Part shown: positions 1 to 9,709 of the stretch, piece after piece
Layout of the letters: the number at the start of each line of letters is the position of its first letter
How positions within the stretch are numbered: the first letter of the stretch is position 1
NCBI GenBank assembly: GCA_023376005.1
Contig: CM042157.1
Span: 52,397,141-52,461,140, forward strand
Length of the DNA: 64,000 nucleotides
Direction of reading: 5' to 3'
Source of the DNA: Doryteuthis pealeii
Taxonomy: Eukaryota > Mollusca > Cephalopoda > Myopsida > Loliginidae
Made by a program: the position numbers and the translations under genes
Notes under the pieces: generated by a model
What the model was told of the DNA's origin: nothing
The model's input: only the letters and a program-made list of their open reading frames with translations
Database searches by the model: none

Positions 1-470
1 GAAAACTGTTTTCCAAGATAAAAACTTTAACTCTGCAGAATCTAAAGGCTCAAAGGGATGCTTATTGAGAGCCTTTAGAACAAAAGGTAAGTTCCAGTTA
101 GGGAGAAGTAGTCTCACTGAAGGATTTGAATTAAAAATTCCTTTAACCAAATTTGATAGCAGACTCTCTAAATTTATAGAACTCTTCTCCCAACCGTTGT
201 GAATAGTTGCTAACGCTGTTCTATATCCAGCAATAGTTGAAGCTCTGCAACCTCTGACTTCATGTAAAGGAACCAGAAAATCCGCCACATCCTTTATAGA
301 GGCAGAATATGGGTCGATATCTCGTTCAAAACACCAGCTACTGTATATTTGTTGCCGAGCCTCGTACATTCTCCTGGTGGAAGGCCTTTTGCTATTTTTG
401 GTGTAACTTTGAGCCTTTCCAGAAAGAGATGGGATATGCTGGATATTTTCCATACTACTAGCTTCAAACT
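1..470 (-). pseudogene. Tyrosine recombinase of the DIRS element, N-terminal part, cut by window edge
   Basis: Minus-strand translation of about 470-1 continues the DIRS polyprotein with segments such as TRRMYEARQQIYSSWC, IDPYSASIKDVADFL and STIAGYRTALATIHNG. These resemble the SAM-like core-binding half of phage-integrase-type recombinases found at the 3' end of DIRS elements. The catalytic Arg-His-Arg-Tyr half would lie left of position 1 and cannot be seen. No frame break is obvious in this stretch. Confidence 0.7.
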
Positions 471-1832
471 TGCTGGATCTGAATGTACTATCTGACCCCG
501 TCTCTGAGTTAGCATTTTCGGTGTTATTGGTAACTCTCTTGGGAAGTCTATTAGCAGGTCCAAAAGGACTGGATACCACGACTGCCGTGGAGCTTGTGGG
601 GCTACCAGAAGAAGAATGCATCTTTCCTGTGACACCTTTTGAAGGACCCGATGGATCAATTTTGGGGGAGGAGATGTGTAGGCATACATCCCCGTCCAAT
701 CTATGCTCAGATCATTTGAAGCATATGCAGCATCGACCGGATAAGGGGAGCAAAAAACACCCCCAACTTTCTGTTTTCTGGAGTAGCAAAAAGGTCTATG
801 TTCGGATGCCCGAACCTCAGAAAAATTAAGTCCACTATCCTCAGGTCCAGGTTCCATTCCGTCAACCGAGCTCCCACTTGGCCCCTCGATAGACGGTCTG
901 CCAAAACATTCTTCTTTCCTGGAATGTGAGCTACATAAAGGGAAATGTTGTGCTCTACTGCCCAATGGAACACCTTCCCACGCCAACAGACAAAGATGAA
1001 GGGATTTCGTACCCCCTTCTTTGTTGATGTAAGCTACAACTGTGGAATTGTCGCACCTTAGAAGAACTCTCTTCCCTCTGACATGAGGTAGTAGTTGAAC
1101 AAGAGCTAGATGGACTGCTTTTAGCTCCAGCCAATTGATGTAAGAACCTGGTGATCGTTCCAAACTCCTGCTACCTGGTAATAGTTTAAGTGAGCTCCCC
1201 AGCCCCTTTCTGAGGCATCTGTCCAAAGAACTAGAGGCTCTGCATGGTGAAGCAGTACCCCTTTGAAAAAGTTCTCCCTTCTTGTCCACCATACAAGGTG
1301 ACTTACTAAAAAGCTGTTTATGGGGATCATCTTCTTGATATTGTCCCTTCGAGGGACCCACCATGACCGAAGGTAGAATTGGATAGGTCTCATATGCAAA
1401 CGGGCCCAGGGAACCAGATCTATACATGCCGCCATAAGACCTAGAAGTCTGAGAAACCTGTGAGCTTGGCAGAACCTTGCCTCCAAGATACAATCTATTT
1501 GTTGTACCAGATTCTAGAATCTCTCCTCTAAAGGATAAATTATTCCTTCTTTCAAATTGAAGAGAGCCCCTAGATACATTGCCTTTTGAGATGGAATCAA
1601 TTGAGATTTTTGATAGTTCAGGAACAACCCCAAATCCTGGAGAAGGTCCCGCATTAATTTTACTTGTTGATTGAGAATGTGTTGATCCTGATTTCTGATT
1701 AACTAGTTGTCCAGGTATATGAAAATATGTATTTGACGGGACCTGAGAAATCCCCCCAGTGCTGACATCATCTTTGTGAACACTCTGGGGCTATTGCAAG
1801 ACCAAAGGGCATAGCTTTGAATTGGTAATGCC
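470..1832 (-). pseudogene. DIRS reverse transcriptase C-terminal half and RNase H
   Basis: Continuing from the nested element, minus-strand translation gives the RT palm with a YLDN box near 1,710, where active enzymes have YLDD, followed at once by a stop. The connection domain follows at about 1,486-1,121, including LWTDASERGWGAHL (RNase H first Asp). Then come NWLELKAVHLAL (Glu), LLRCDNSTVVAYINKEGG (Asp) and, in another frame at 973-707, the downstream IPGKKNVLADRLSR and IDLFATPENRKL motifs typical of DIRS RNase H. At least two frameshifts separate these pieces. The Asp-to-Asn change plus the stop mean this copy cannot encode active RT. Confidence 0.85.
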
Positions 1833-1978
1833 TGTGGGGATTTAAAATAGATAAAAAGTTCTGAGCGTCTGGACGCTAACGTTCAGACCGAACGGGCAAA
1901 TTAATAAAGTCTCCATCTATACTTCAAAACAGTTGTGTCTTGTTATTTCTCTTCATCTCCTCATCACGTATTCCCTAT
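1833..1978. repeat. Left LTR of the miniature element
   Basis: About 146 bp, starting TGTGGGGATT and ending TTCCCTAT. It is nearly identical to 3,445-3,590. It contains the inverted motif GAGCGTCTGGACGCT, which can form a short stem. Confidence 0.85.
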
Positions 1979-1982
1979 AAAA

Positions 1983-2000
1983 TGGTAACCTACCTACGTG
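1983..2000 (+). promoter_or_regulatory. Putative primer-binding site of the miniature element
   Basis: TGGTAACCTACCTACG begins four bases inside the left LTR. The TGG start fits pairing with a tRNA 3' CCA end. The tRNA was not identified. If correct, the element is in plus orientation. Confidence 0.4.
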
Positions 2001-3305
2001 ATATGAACACGCAACCACTATAAATGGTCAAACAAATGTAAAAAAAAAAACAAAAAAAAAAACAAACTTAAAAGTTAATCGCAGATTTTATTATCAAAAT
2101 ATCACATCATGGAAGTCGCACGACATCGAAGAGAATGCCTCCCGCTACAAACAGCAACAAAAACATTGACATCGATGAAATGTACATCAAGAAGAAGAAA
2201 AGAAAGAAAGAAGAAACGAGAGAAAATATAATTTACCGACAAAAAGAAAAAGAAAAAGGGGGCTGATAAAAAATTTTTTTTTAAAATAAATAAAAAAAGC
2301 AAAGTAAAAAAAAAAAAAAAAAACGTGAGTAAATAATTACAAATTGTCCTTGCACATACAAATAATAACATAAAATTTTGTTCGTTCCGTTACTGTTTTT
2401 TTTATCTCTTGACTACTCAATTACAAAAGTTAACCTTAAAAAAACAAACATGTTTTCCACATTTATTAAAAGGAAATTGTGAGTAAATAATGTTTTTATG
2501 TTTTTCCACATTCACCAATAATTAAAAAAAAAAAAAACATTAAAATAGATTTTAAAACAATTTTTAAAAAAATTGAATGAACTCATGTTACTTACTTACT
2601 ATTTAATTTTCTACCCACTCACTTCCACCACTACTATCGAAATTCTGAACACCGTTATACATTCACCTTACCTAACCTTAAATTTTTTTTTAAATGAACC
2701 TACTACAATTGGACATAGTTCCGATATGGGAGAAAGTGAACTGTTGCTGTCTAAGGAGACACCTTCAAATAACTAAAAACCATACACGGACCTAAAGCCA
2801 ACCTTGCAGGGGATTGAATTCAAAAATAAAAAAAATGAATTTTAAAAAAAAGAAAAGAAAAGAAGGTCAAGTAATCGTGTCTATTTTGCGGTCCATACTA
2901 ATTGTTTGCACCAAAAAAAGACAGGAGATTACGTAAAAAATGAAAAAAGAAAAAGGCTCAAGTTTTTTTTTTAAATTCGTCCCCACGCGAAACGCGTGTA
3001 AACGATATAAAAAGAAAACATTTTTCAGCCATAATTCTCCGTCGTGACGACCTACCAAACACACACACATAAAAAAACATTAATTGTCAAGTAAAAGTGT
3101 TGGACAATTCCCCTCTTATTTCTTTAAAGGATTCGTTTGCACCAAGAAGCCAAAGAAATAATTCAACCAAGAAATCAACCGACGTCAACAAAAAAAACCC
3201 AAGCAACCAACAAAACGAACGAGTCCTTTCTACGAAACCAAAATGACAAAAATTTTTTTTAAATAACACACACCTTTGACTTTCCACATACACAACCCTA
3301 CAGAG

Positions 3306-3337
3306 GTATAGCTGGTCCTAAAAAGGACCAGCTATAC
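3306..3337. repeat. Perfect hairpin, 14-bp stem and 4-base loop
   Basis: GTATAGCTGGTCCT, loop AAAA, then the exact reverse complement. It lies inside the non-coding interior of the miniature LTR element. Its role is unknown. Confidence 0.8.
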
Positions 3338-3444
3338 AGAGAAAAATTCCCTCGCTACAGGCCACTATAACCTTACACACACCTTACAAAAAAAACTCAC
3401 TGATGCATCCTTACCGTAGCTCCGCTACTTGGGTAGGGATGTAT

Positions 3445-3590
3445 TGTGGGGATTTAAAATAGATAAAACGTTCTGAGCGTCTGGACGCTAGCGTTCAGAC
3501 CGAACGGGCAAATTAATAAAGTCTCCATCTATACTTCAAAACAGTTGTGTCTTGTTATTTCTCTTCATCTCCTCATCACGTATACCCTAT
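3445..3590. repeat. Right LTR of the miniature element
   Basis: About 146 bp. It matches 1,833-1,978 with about three substitutions, which implies a fairly recent insertion. It is followed directly by the second ATGCC target duplication. Confidence 0.85.
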
Positions 3591-3595
3591 ATGCC

Positions 3596-4310
3596 TCCCC
3601 TGAAAATGAAACCGCAGAAACTGCCTGTGACCTGGGAAAATGGGAATATGGAAGTAAGCATCCTTTAGGTCCACAATTTTACCCAATTGCCTTTCCTCAA
3701 GGCCTGACGAATAGTCCTAAAAGTTTCCATCTTGAAATGGGGAACCAACAGATGGGAATTTATCCCTCTCAAATTTAGAATGAGACGGAACCTTCCGTCC
3801 TTCTTGGGAACTAAAAAGAAGGTGCTGTAACTCCCCTGGCCCTCCTGGGCTCTGGGAACTAACTCGATAGCTTGTTTTCCTAACAAGTCTTTTATTTCTT
3901 CTGAAATAACGTTTCTCTGGTAAGACGAACTGAATACGGTCTTTTTTACACCGCTTCGTATCGGTGTTGAAACAAACTGAAGTTTTAGCCCTTCCTGGAC
4001 TATGCTCAAAATCCAGCGGTCGGAAGTAATCCTCCTCCAACCTTGCAAAAATCCTGCTAGTCGTCCCCCGACCGGCTCGGATTGAGGAAATACACAACTT
4101 ATTGTCGATGGGGACGAAACCCAAACGACTTCTGAAACCTGGATTTCTGAAACCCCGATTGCTCCTTCGTCCAGGTCGAAGCACTCTGTCCTCTCCCCTG
4201 CTTAAAGTTGGGACCTTCCTGCTTCTGTCTTTTCTGCCCAAAACTCGAAGAATTAGCATAATTTATCTTCTTAGGGCTCTCCAACTTTCGTTTCGTAATC
4301 TATTTTTTCT
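3596..4310 (-). pseudogene. DIRS gag C-terminus and N-terminal half of reverse transcriptase
   Basis: The upstream part (about 4,284-4,099) encodes a basic, Gln/Lys/Arg-rich tail typical of the end of DIRS ORF1. The frame at about 4,048-3,665 then gives RT fingers and palm entry, with the stretches FFLVPKKDGRFRLILNLRGI and VPHFKME that characterise DIRS reverse transcriptases. The product would copy element RNA into cDNA. Three overlapping minus frames carry pieces of the same protein, which indicates small frameshifts. The reading stops at the nested LTR element and continues beyond it at 1,832. Confidence 0.8.
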
Positions 4311-4527
4311 GTAAAATGAATTCGAGTACTTCCCTACTCCTGAAAATTGGTTTATAAAAGTATTTTTGCCTTGAGGAATCCAAAAATGCCATCAAAAAAG
4401 TATTTAAGTCAACTAATTCTAAGTTATTGATGATTTCTGATTTTTTCATAGCAAGATCAATATTCCAATGTGGCACTGAATCTATAACAAAGATTTTTTC
4501 TATTATTTCATATCTATTGAACATTAT

Positions 4528-4569
4528 AACAATCGTTTTGGTACAAATAATTGTACCAAAACGATTGTT
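4528..4569. repeat. Perfect hairpin, 19-bp stem, 4-base loop
   Basis: The arm AACAATCGTTTTGGTACAA is followed by ATAA and its exact reverse complement. It is part of the foldback repeat. Confidence 0.85.
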
Positions 4570-4583
4570 TGGTATTTGCTCGA

Positions 4584-4637
4584 ATTCAAAACATTCGATT
4601 TTGTTGGTATTTACCAACAAAATCGAATGTTTTGAAT
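4584..4637. repeat. Perfect hairpin, 26-bp stem, 2-base loop
   Basis: A 26-bp arm starting ATTCAAAACATTCG and ending TTGTTGGTA is followed by TT and then the exact reverse complement. It lies 14 bp from the preceding hairpin. Confidence 0.85.
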
Positions 4638-4753
4638 GCATTTGCTCAAAAATTGGTAAAGTTTTAGAGAAAAATATTTTGTACAATTATTCTTTAAGTT
4701 GATTAGCAATTTTCTCCGTTTGCGCCGAGTTTTTATATAAAAACTGACCTACC

Positions 4754-4755
<2 letters not shown>

Positions 4756-4806
<51 letters not shown>
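4756..4806. repeat. (AT)n microsatellite
   Basis: About 50 bp of pure AT dinucleotide repeat. Confidence 0.95.
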
Positions 4807-4810
<4 letters not shown>

Positions 4811-4847
4811 TTGCTAAAAATATAAGCAGATATAATTTAGCTTTGCT

Positions 4848-4910
4848 TTTGGTTTAGTTTCTTTGTTTAATGGCATATCAATCTTCATAGGTTATTTAAT
4901 GCCAATGTCA
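4848..4910 (-). repeat. Possible LINE 3'-tail remnant
   Basis: On the minus strand this reads as GATTGATATGCCATTAAAC followed by a degenerate AAAC-rich tail. The 3' end of the LINE at 48,408-50,372 has a similar GGGTTGATATGCCGTTAAA segment. It is probably a diverged, 5'-truncated copy. Confidence 0.35.
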
Positions 4911-5037
4911 TCCTTGTTAAAGTATGTCATGGTATTATTTAACCCTGAGCTAAAAGGGTTAATATCTTTCCTAAGGGTATTAGTCCAAAAGTGAATGCAA
5001 TAGTGTGACTGGAGTTCAAACTTGCTCACTACAATAA

Positions 5038-5059
5038 ATACACACACACGCACACACAT

Positions 5060-5136
<77 letters not shown>
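5038..5136. repeat. Compound (AC)n-(AT)n-(GT)n microsatellite, self-complementary
   Basis: An AC-rich run at 5,041-5,072, an AT run to about 5,092 and a GT run to about 5,136 follow one another. The AC and GT arms can pair, so the tract can form a long hairpin. Confidence 0.9.
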
Positions 5137-5137
<1 letters not shown>

Positions 5138-5704
5138 AATTTGGATTTCCATATATATGATTGACTTTTTGTTTTTGTTTTTGTCAACACAAAATAAATT
5201 ATCTTTCAGTGAAAATCAAGACTTGAAGCGACCATGCTGTGCAACAATGTCATATAAAGAAAAGTAAGTTTTTGGAAAGTAAGTTTTTTTTATTACTTTT
5301 TGTGAAAGACATGTTCAAACTAAAAATGCAACAATCTTGCGGCAAAAAATAGCTGACAAGAGGAGAGAAAAAGTGTTAGACACACACATTCCAGTGAATT
5401 TTTCTCTCTAACAGCATAAAACACATTAATTTTGACTCAAGATATAACTTACTTTTGATCATCCTGTTTGTATATAGTGAGATATGTGGACGAAAAAATG
5501 TTAATTATAGTCTGCTATTTATTTAGGTCTTAAAATGCTATATCTGTATAATTGGAATAAGTGAAAGATGGTAACAGACAAAATCTCCACCCGTTGTTGA
5601 ACGTACGGAGAACAAAAGTCATTCATTGACACTAGCAATACTTTTATTGCCGACGCTAAAATTATACGGAAAAAATAGCCAAAATGAAAAATTACCCAAA
5701 ATTC
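5137..5704. other. No recognisable feature
   Basis: AT-rich single-copy-looking DNA. Short open frames here have no recognisable protein features. Confidence 0.5.
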
Positions 5705-6321
5705 AGTTATCACCTTTAATTTAATATCCGATAATACGGTTACCACCTTTATTCTTTATTCTACTATTCATTAATACAATTGCCACCTTTATTCTACTAT
5801 TCGATAATACGGATCTCACTTTTATTTTACTATTCGATAATATGGTTACCAACTTTATTCTACAATTCGATAATACTTCTCCCCAGCTTCATTCTAGTAT
5901 TTGATAATAAAGGTCCCACCTATATTCTACTATTTGATGATATGGTTAACAAGTTTATTCTACTAATCAATAATACGATTACAAACTTTATTCTCAAATC
6001 TGATAATATGGTTACCACCTTTATTTTACTATTCGATAATACGGTTACCACTTTTATTCTACTATTCGATAATACGGATCCCACTTTTATTCTACTATTC
6101 GATAATACGGTTACCACCTTTATTCTACTATTCGATAATACGGATCACACTTTTATTTTACTATTCGATAATATGGTTACCACCTCTATTCTACTATTTG
6201 ATAATATGGATCCCACTTTTATTTTACTATTCGATAATATGGTTACCAACTTTATTCTACAATTCGATAATACTTCTTCCCAGCTTCATTCTAGTATTTG
6301 ATAATAAAGTTCCCACCTATA
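5705..6321 (+). repeat. 33-bp minisatellite, array 1
   Basis: About 19 tandem copies of a unit like TTTATTCTACTATTCGATAA followed by TACGGTTACCACC (33 bp). Because 33 is a multiple of three, the array stays open in frame and gives a spurious 11-residue repeating peptide. A distinctive variant (CCCAGCTTCATTCTAGTATT) appears near 5,882 and again near 6,282. That suggests a higher-order unit of roughly 12 monomers. Confidence 0.9.
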
Positions 6322-7118
6322 TTTAAAAACCCAAAAAATATGTGTAAATGCATTTTTGAGATTGTTTGGAGTACTTATTCTGCCTTTGTGTTGTTATGAT
6401 AAGTAAATCACTGCTGTTGTGCAGTGAAAGAAAAAGGTTTTAATAAAAGATAAAAGTTTGTAGGGTCTTTGGACTTGCGAGTAGTAATTTTGGTATTGTC
6501 AGGTCTAGGGATTCCTGGCAAGAATCTTTCTTTCCGTTTGAAGTGACCCTCTGAGCAGGTCACAAATGTTCAAGTCCCTACGTGCCAATAAAGGTAGGCA
6601 AATTCTCCAGTCTCTTCTCTAAAACTGCATTTATTTACATGTGTTTTTTTTTTGTTTTAATTTGTAATTTCTCTAAAATGAGAATTATCCTTTTTCCCTA
6701 GTTAAATTACTGTTTGTGCCTTTTGTGGCAATTGGGTTTAAATACCCCCAACCCCTTCGTATGTTTAATTGGTAATTCATAGTTTTAGCTTTGAATGTTT
6801 TTATACTTAGAATTTTCGGTAGAATTACAAGACTTAAACCTTGCCTGGTAATTGTTTTTTAATCTTTTTTGTGTAATATTTATCTATTTTATTGTTTTTG
6901 TAAATTTATTGTATTTTGTGTGATTTTGTGATCTATTCGAATTCTTTTTTTAATTCACAGTTTTCACGGCATGCGCCATATGAAAAATAAAGAAGATATT
7001 TAAATTACGGTGTGGCTCGTACGTCCTTTAGAGTGCACATGCTGAACAACCCTTTTGAAAATTAATTCGGAAAGCCAAACTGGCTGTTAGCATATTGTGG
7101 AACTTCGACATTCACACT
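6322..7118. other. Intervening 0.8-kb segment between two minisatellite arrays, possibly an inserted element
   Basis: The 33-bp array stops at about 6,321 and resumes at about 7,119 with unrelated DNA between. The segment has a TGTGTAAATG-like left end near 6,341, a CATTCACA right end near 7,116 and an AATAAA near 6,987. These would fit a solo LTR, but I see no clear target duplication. No coding sequence was recognised. Confidence 0.3.
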
Positions 7119-7660
7119 AAATTTATTCTACTATTCGATAATACAGTTCCCACATTTATTCTTCTATTCAATAATATGGTTCCCACCTTTATTCTACTAT
7201 TCAGTAATACAGTTGCCAACTTTTTCTACTATTCGATAATACAGTTCCAACTTTTATTCTACTATGCGAAAACGCGGTTCCCACCTTCATTCTACTATTA
7301 GATAAGGTGGTTCCCACCTTTATCTACTATTCGATAATACGGTTCCCACTTTTATTCTATGATCCAAAAATATGGTTCCCTGCTTTATTCTAGTATGGTT
7401 TCCACCTTTATTCTTATATTTGATAATGCACATCCAACCTTTATATTACTGTCTGATAATATTGTTACCCCCTTTATTCTACAATTCGATAATAAAGTTC
7501 CCACCTATATTCAACTAGTCTATACGGTTCCCATCTTTACTATTCGATGATACGCTTCCCACCTTTAGTCTACTATTCGATGATAGGGTTCCCACCTTTA
7601 TTCTACTATTTGATAATACGGTTCATACCTTTATTCTACTATTTGATGATACGGTTATCA
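7119..7660 (+). repeat. 33-bp minisatellite, array 2, same orientation as array 1
   Basis: About 16 copies of the same unit, reading TATTCTACTATTCGATAATA followed by CGGTTCCCACCTT, with moderate divergence. Confidence 0.9.
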
Positions 7661-8543
7661 CAGATAGAAGAATAAAGGTGGAAACCTTATTATTGCATAG
7701 TAGAATAAGGGTGGTAACCGTATTATCAGATAGTAGAATAACCTTGTTAACCGTATCATCGAATAGTATAATATAGGTGGGAACTTTATTATAAAATGAA
7801 AATGGGAACCGTATTATCAACTAATAGAATAAAGGTGGGAACTGAATTATCGAATAGTGGAATGAAAGTGGGAGCCGACTTATCAATTAGAAGAATAAAG
7901 GTGGTAACTGTACTATCATAGTAGAATAAAGGTGGTAATTGTATTATCAGATAGGAGAATAAACTTGTCAACCGTATCATCAAATAGTAGACTATAGGTG
8001 GGAACTTTATTATCAAATACTAAAATGAAGCTGGGAACCATATTATCGGATTGTAGAATAAAAGTGTTAACCGTAGTATTGGATAGTAGAATAAAGGTGG
8101 TAACCGCATTATCGAATGATAGAATAAAAGTGGGAACCGTATTATCGAATAGTAGAATAACGTTCAGAACTGTATTATCAAATAGTAGAATAAATATGGG
8201 AACTGTATTATCGAACAGTAGAATAAAGGTGGGAACCATATAATCGAATTGTAGAATATAGGTGGGAACTGCATTATCGAATAGTAAAAACGAAGGTGGG
8301 AACTGTATCTTTGATTAGTAGAATAAACTTGTTAACCGTATCATCGAATAGTAGAATGTAGGTGGGAACTTTATTATCAAATACTAGTATGAAGCTGGGA
8401 AGCGTATTATCGAATAGTAGAATATCAAATAGTATAATAATGGTGGTAACCATATTATCGGATAGTACGATAAATGTGAGAACCGTATAATCACATAGTA
8501 GAATAAAAGTGGGAGCCATATTAACAAACAGTAGAATAAATGT
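7661..8543 (-). repeat. 33-bp minisatellite, inverted orientation
   Basis: At about 7,660 the unit switches to its reverse complement (GAATAGTAGAATAAAGGTGG then GAACCGTATTATC) and continues for about 27 copies. A marker variant, AATAAACTTGTCAACCGTAT followed a little later by an ATGAAGCTGGGAA segment, recurs near 7,961 and 8,318. This indicates a higher-order period of about 357 bp. An LTR element is inserted at 8,544. Confidence 0.9.
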
Positions 8544-9227
8544 TGTTACGTTCCATCAAATCATAGAACTTTTGGAATATTCTGAGAGACGTGATGACGC
8601 CGGGAGAGGGGGGGGGAAGTCCCAGATTGTGACCCTAAAAAAATTTCGCTTACTCATGGCCCTAACCGACCTAGCTAAGAAGAGGAAGGCACACGAAACG
8701 AACGCCTGATACTACCCTCGTTGCTTTACCTACGTAGGCCAAACGTACCGATACAGGGGACGTCACGATTTGGAGGAAGGGAAAGCGATCCCTGTTGTCA
8801 GTCTTGGGGCAGTGTAAACCAGAGGACCGATGATGAACATCTCGTGGGGGAGGGAAGACGAAGAATGTCTCCCGAAACAAAGTTATCACAATGAAAATGC
8901 CAGATAAAAGAATTAATACCGGAATAATTATAACCACGGAAAATGAATCACCCATATAAAAAAGATAAGTGTAACTTCTTTCGTTATGAACATTATATAT
9001 TGATTTTGAATAAGAAATTCAACCAAAAGGACATTAAAAAACTCTAGCCTGTCGGCGGTCGTATTAGGACTCCCGAAGATTTTAACCTCGAATTAAATGT
9101 TGTGTTTTGAAATAATATCATGCTTTGTTGTTGTTTATTGCCAAATTTTCGTATACATGCCTTTCAACTCTCTTTGGTATCTCTGATGGAAGTGCTGTAT
9201 AGCGTTGAGCGATAGGCGTATGTAACA
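8544..9227 (+). repeat. 5' LTR of the non-autonomous element
   Basis: Begins TGTTACGTTCCATC and ends GCGTATGTAACA, with a 6-bp terminal inverted repeat (TGTTAC/GTAACA). It pairs with 11,824-12,501. It would carry the promoter; I did not identify a definite TATA box. Confidence 0.9.
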
Positions 9228-9247
9228 TGGGGCGCTCGCCGGGATCG
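9228..9247 (+). promoter_or_regulatory. Primer-binding site
   Basis: TGGGGCGCTCGCCGGGATCG starts directly after the LTR terminal CA. Its reverse complement ends in CCA and contains CGATCCCGGC, the shape of a tRNA T-arm plus acceptor 3' strand. This supports reverse transcription primed by a host tRNA. The isoacceptor is not assigned. Confidence 0.75.
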
Positions 9248-9430
9248 TTTTCTTAAACATTTGTCATATGCTACGTATAAATACATCCGGCGAAAAGCGA
9301 ATAGCCAAGCCGAACCGGCATACATAGACAAAAAAACACCAGGGAACCACATGTAGAGAGGAATTTGGCAATAGAATAAATACACAGACATAAACAAAAA
9401 AAATAACAAGACATAAGAAAAAAAAACATA

Positions 9431-9709
9431 ATGGCGGCAATAGACCAGTTCCTGGAATTCCCAACCATGAAGGGGTTAAATAAAATGCGGAAAAATGACC
9501 TATACAAAATAGCCAGAAGGCTAGAATTAGACCCACAGATATCGCACACGAGAATAAACTTAGTCAGAATAATTGCTGAAGATAGAGTGGATAACGACAT
9601 ATTCGAGGAAAGCGTCTTAGACCAAATACCGGCTGTAATAAGCCCAGAACAAATGCAGATGCTAGAAGAGTTAGAAGAATTTAAAAATAATGGCCAAAAG
9701 GGAACTTGA
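9431..9709 (+). CDS. Gag-like ORF A, 92 aa, SAP-like N-terminal motif
   Basis: The ORF opens about 200 bp after the primer-binding site, starting MAAIDQFLEFPTMKGLNKMR. Residues about 13-55 (LNKMRKNDLYKIARRLEL, then HTRINLVRIIAEDRV) look like the helix-turn-helix SAP-like segment seen at the start of many metazoan gypsy Gag proteins. From residue 72 it turns into a Glu/Leu-rich helix (QMQMLEELEEF). Its 3' end overlaps the next ORF by 20 nt in the +1 frame. The helical pattern continues into that ORF, so the two may be one Gag broken by a frameshift or joined by ribosomal frameshifting. The role would be assembly of virus-like particles; this is inference. Confidence 0.65.
   Translation: MAAIDQFLEFPTMKGLNKMRKNDLYKIARRLELDPQISHTRINLVRIIAEDRVDNDIFEESVLDQIPAVISPEQMQMLEELEEFKNNGQKGT

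Larger units (their letters stand above)
1833..3590. mobile_element. Miniature LTR retrotransposon (TRIM-like) nested in the DIRS element
   Basis: Two direct terminal repeats of about 146 bp (1,833-1,978 and 3,445-3,590) start TGTGGGGATT and end CCCTAT. They differ at about three positions by eye. The element is flanked by the 5-bp duplication ATGCC at 1,828-1,832 and 3,591-3,595. The 1.46-kb interior (1,979-3,444) is AT-rich, low-complexity DNA with no recognisable gag or pol, so it would have to be mobilised in trans. The internal sequence beginning TGGTAACC at 1,983 sits where a primer-binding site is expected. The ...AT end instead of the usual ...CA is unusual. A related solo LTR lies at 35,651-35,816. 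Confidence 0.85.
1..4310 (-). mobile_element. DIRS-like tyrosine-recombinase retrotransposon, 5' to 3' on minus strand, split by a nested element
   Basis: Reading from 4,310 down to 1 gives, in order, a basic gag tail, reverse transcriptase, RNase H and the N-terminal part of a tyrosine recombinase. That is the order of the DIRS group, which integrates with a recombinase instead of a DDE integrase. The element is interrupted at 1,833-3,590 by a small LTR element whose ATGCC target duplication restores continuity of the RT reading: the RT runs up to 3,596 and resumes at 1,832. Frameshifts and an in-frame stop show it is dead. The window begins inside the recombinase, so that end of the element lies outside. 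Family assignment rests on conserved RT, RNase H and recombinase motifs read by eye. Confidence 0.85.
4311..4700. repeat. Foldback-type repeat copy (shares left arm with 54,060-54,430)
   Basis: From about 4,311 the sequence tracks 54,065-54,300 closely: a segment beginning AAATTGGTTTATAAAAG, then ATCCAAAAATGCCATC, then GCAAGATCAATAT, then TATTGAACATTAT. The two copies therefore belong to one dispersed family. In this copy the right half consists of two near-perfect hairpins. No protein is supported here; the open frames on both strands are by-products of AT-rich inverted sequence. Confidence 0.6.

Noticed and set aside
2102..3293. Short Phe-rich frames inside the miniature LTR element
   Set aside because: Low-complexity T-rich text, no domain, and no conservation evidence. 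The element interior appears non-coding.
4300..4702. 128-aa minus and 91-aa plus frames
   Set aside because: They lie over two perfect hairpins and a foldback repeat. The overlapping open frames are mirror images caused by inverted sequence.
6341..7116. A definite solo LTR with TGTG...CACA ends
   Set aside because: The ends fit, but there is no target duplication and no partner copy in the window, so it is kept only as a low-confidence inserted segment.
5705..8543. 173-aa and shorter frames with repeating FILLFDNTV text
   Set aside because: A 33-bp minisatellite read in frame gives an 11-residue repeat. Comparable frames exist on the opposite strand, so no coding claim is made.
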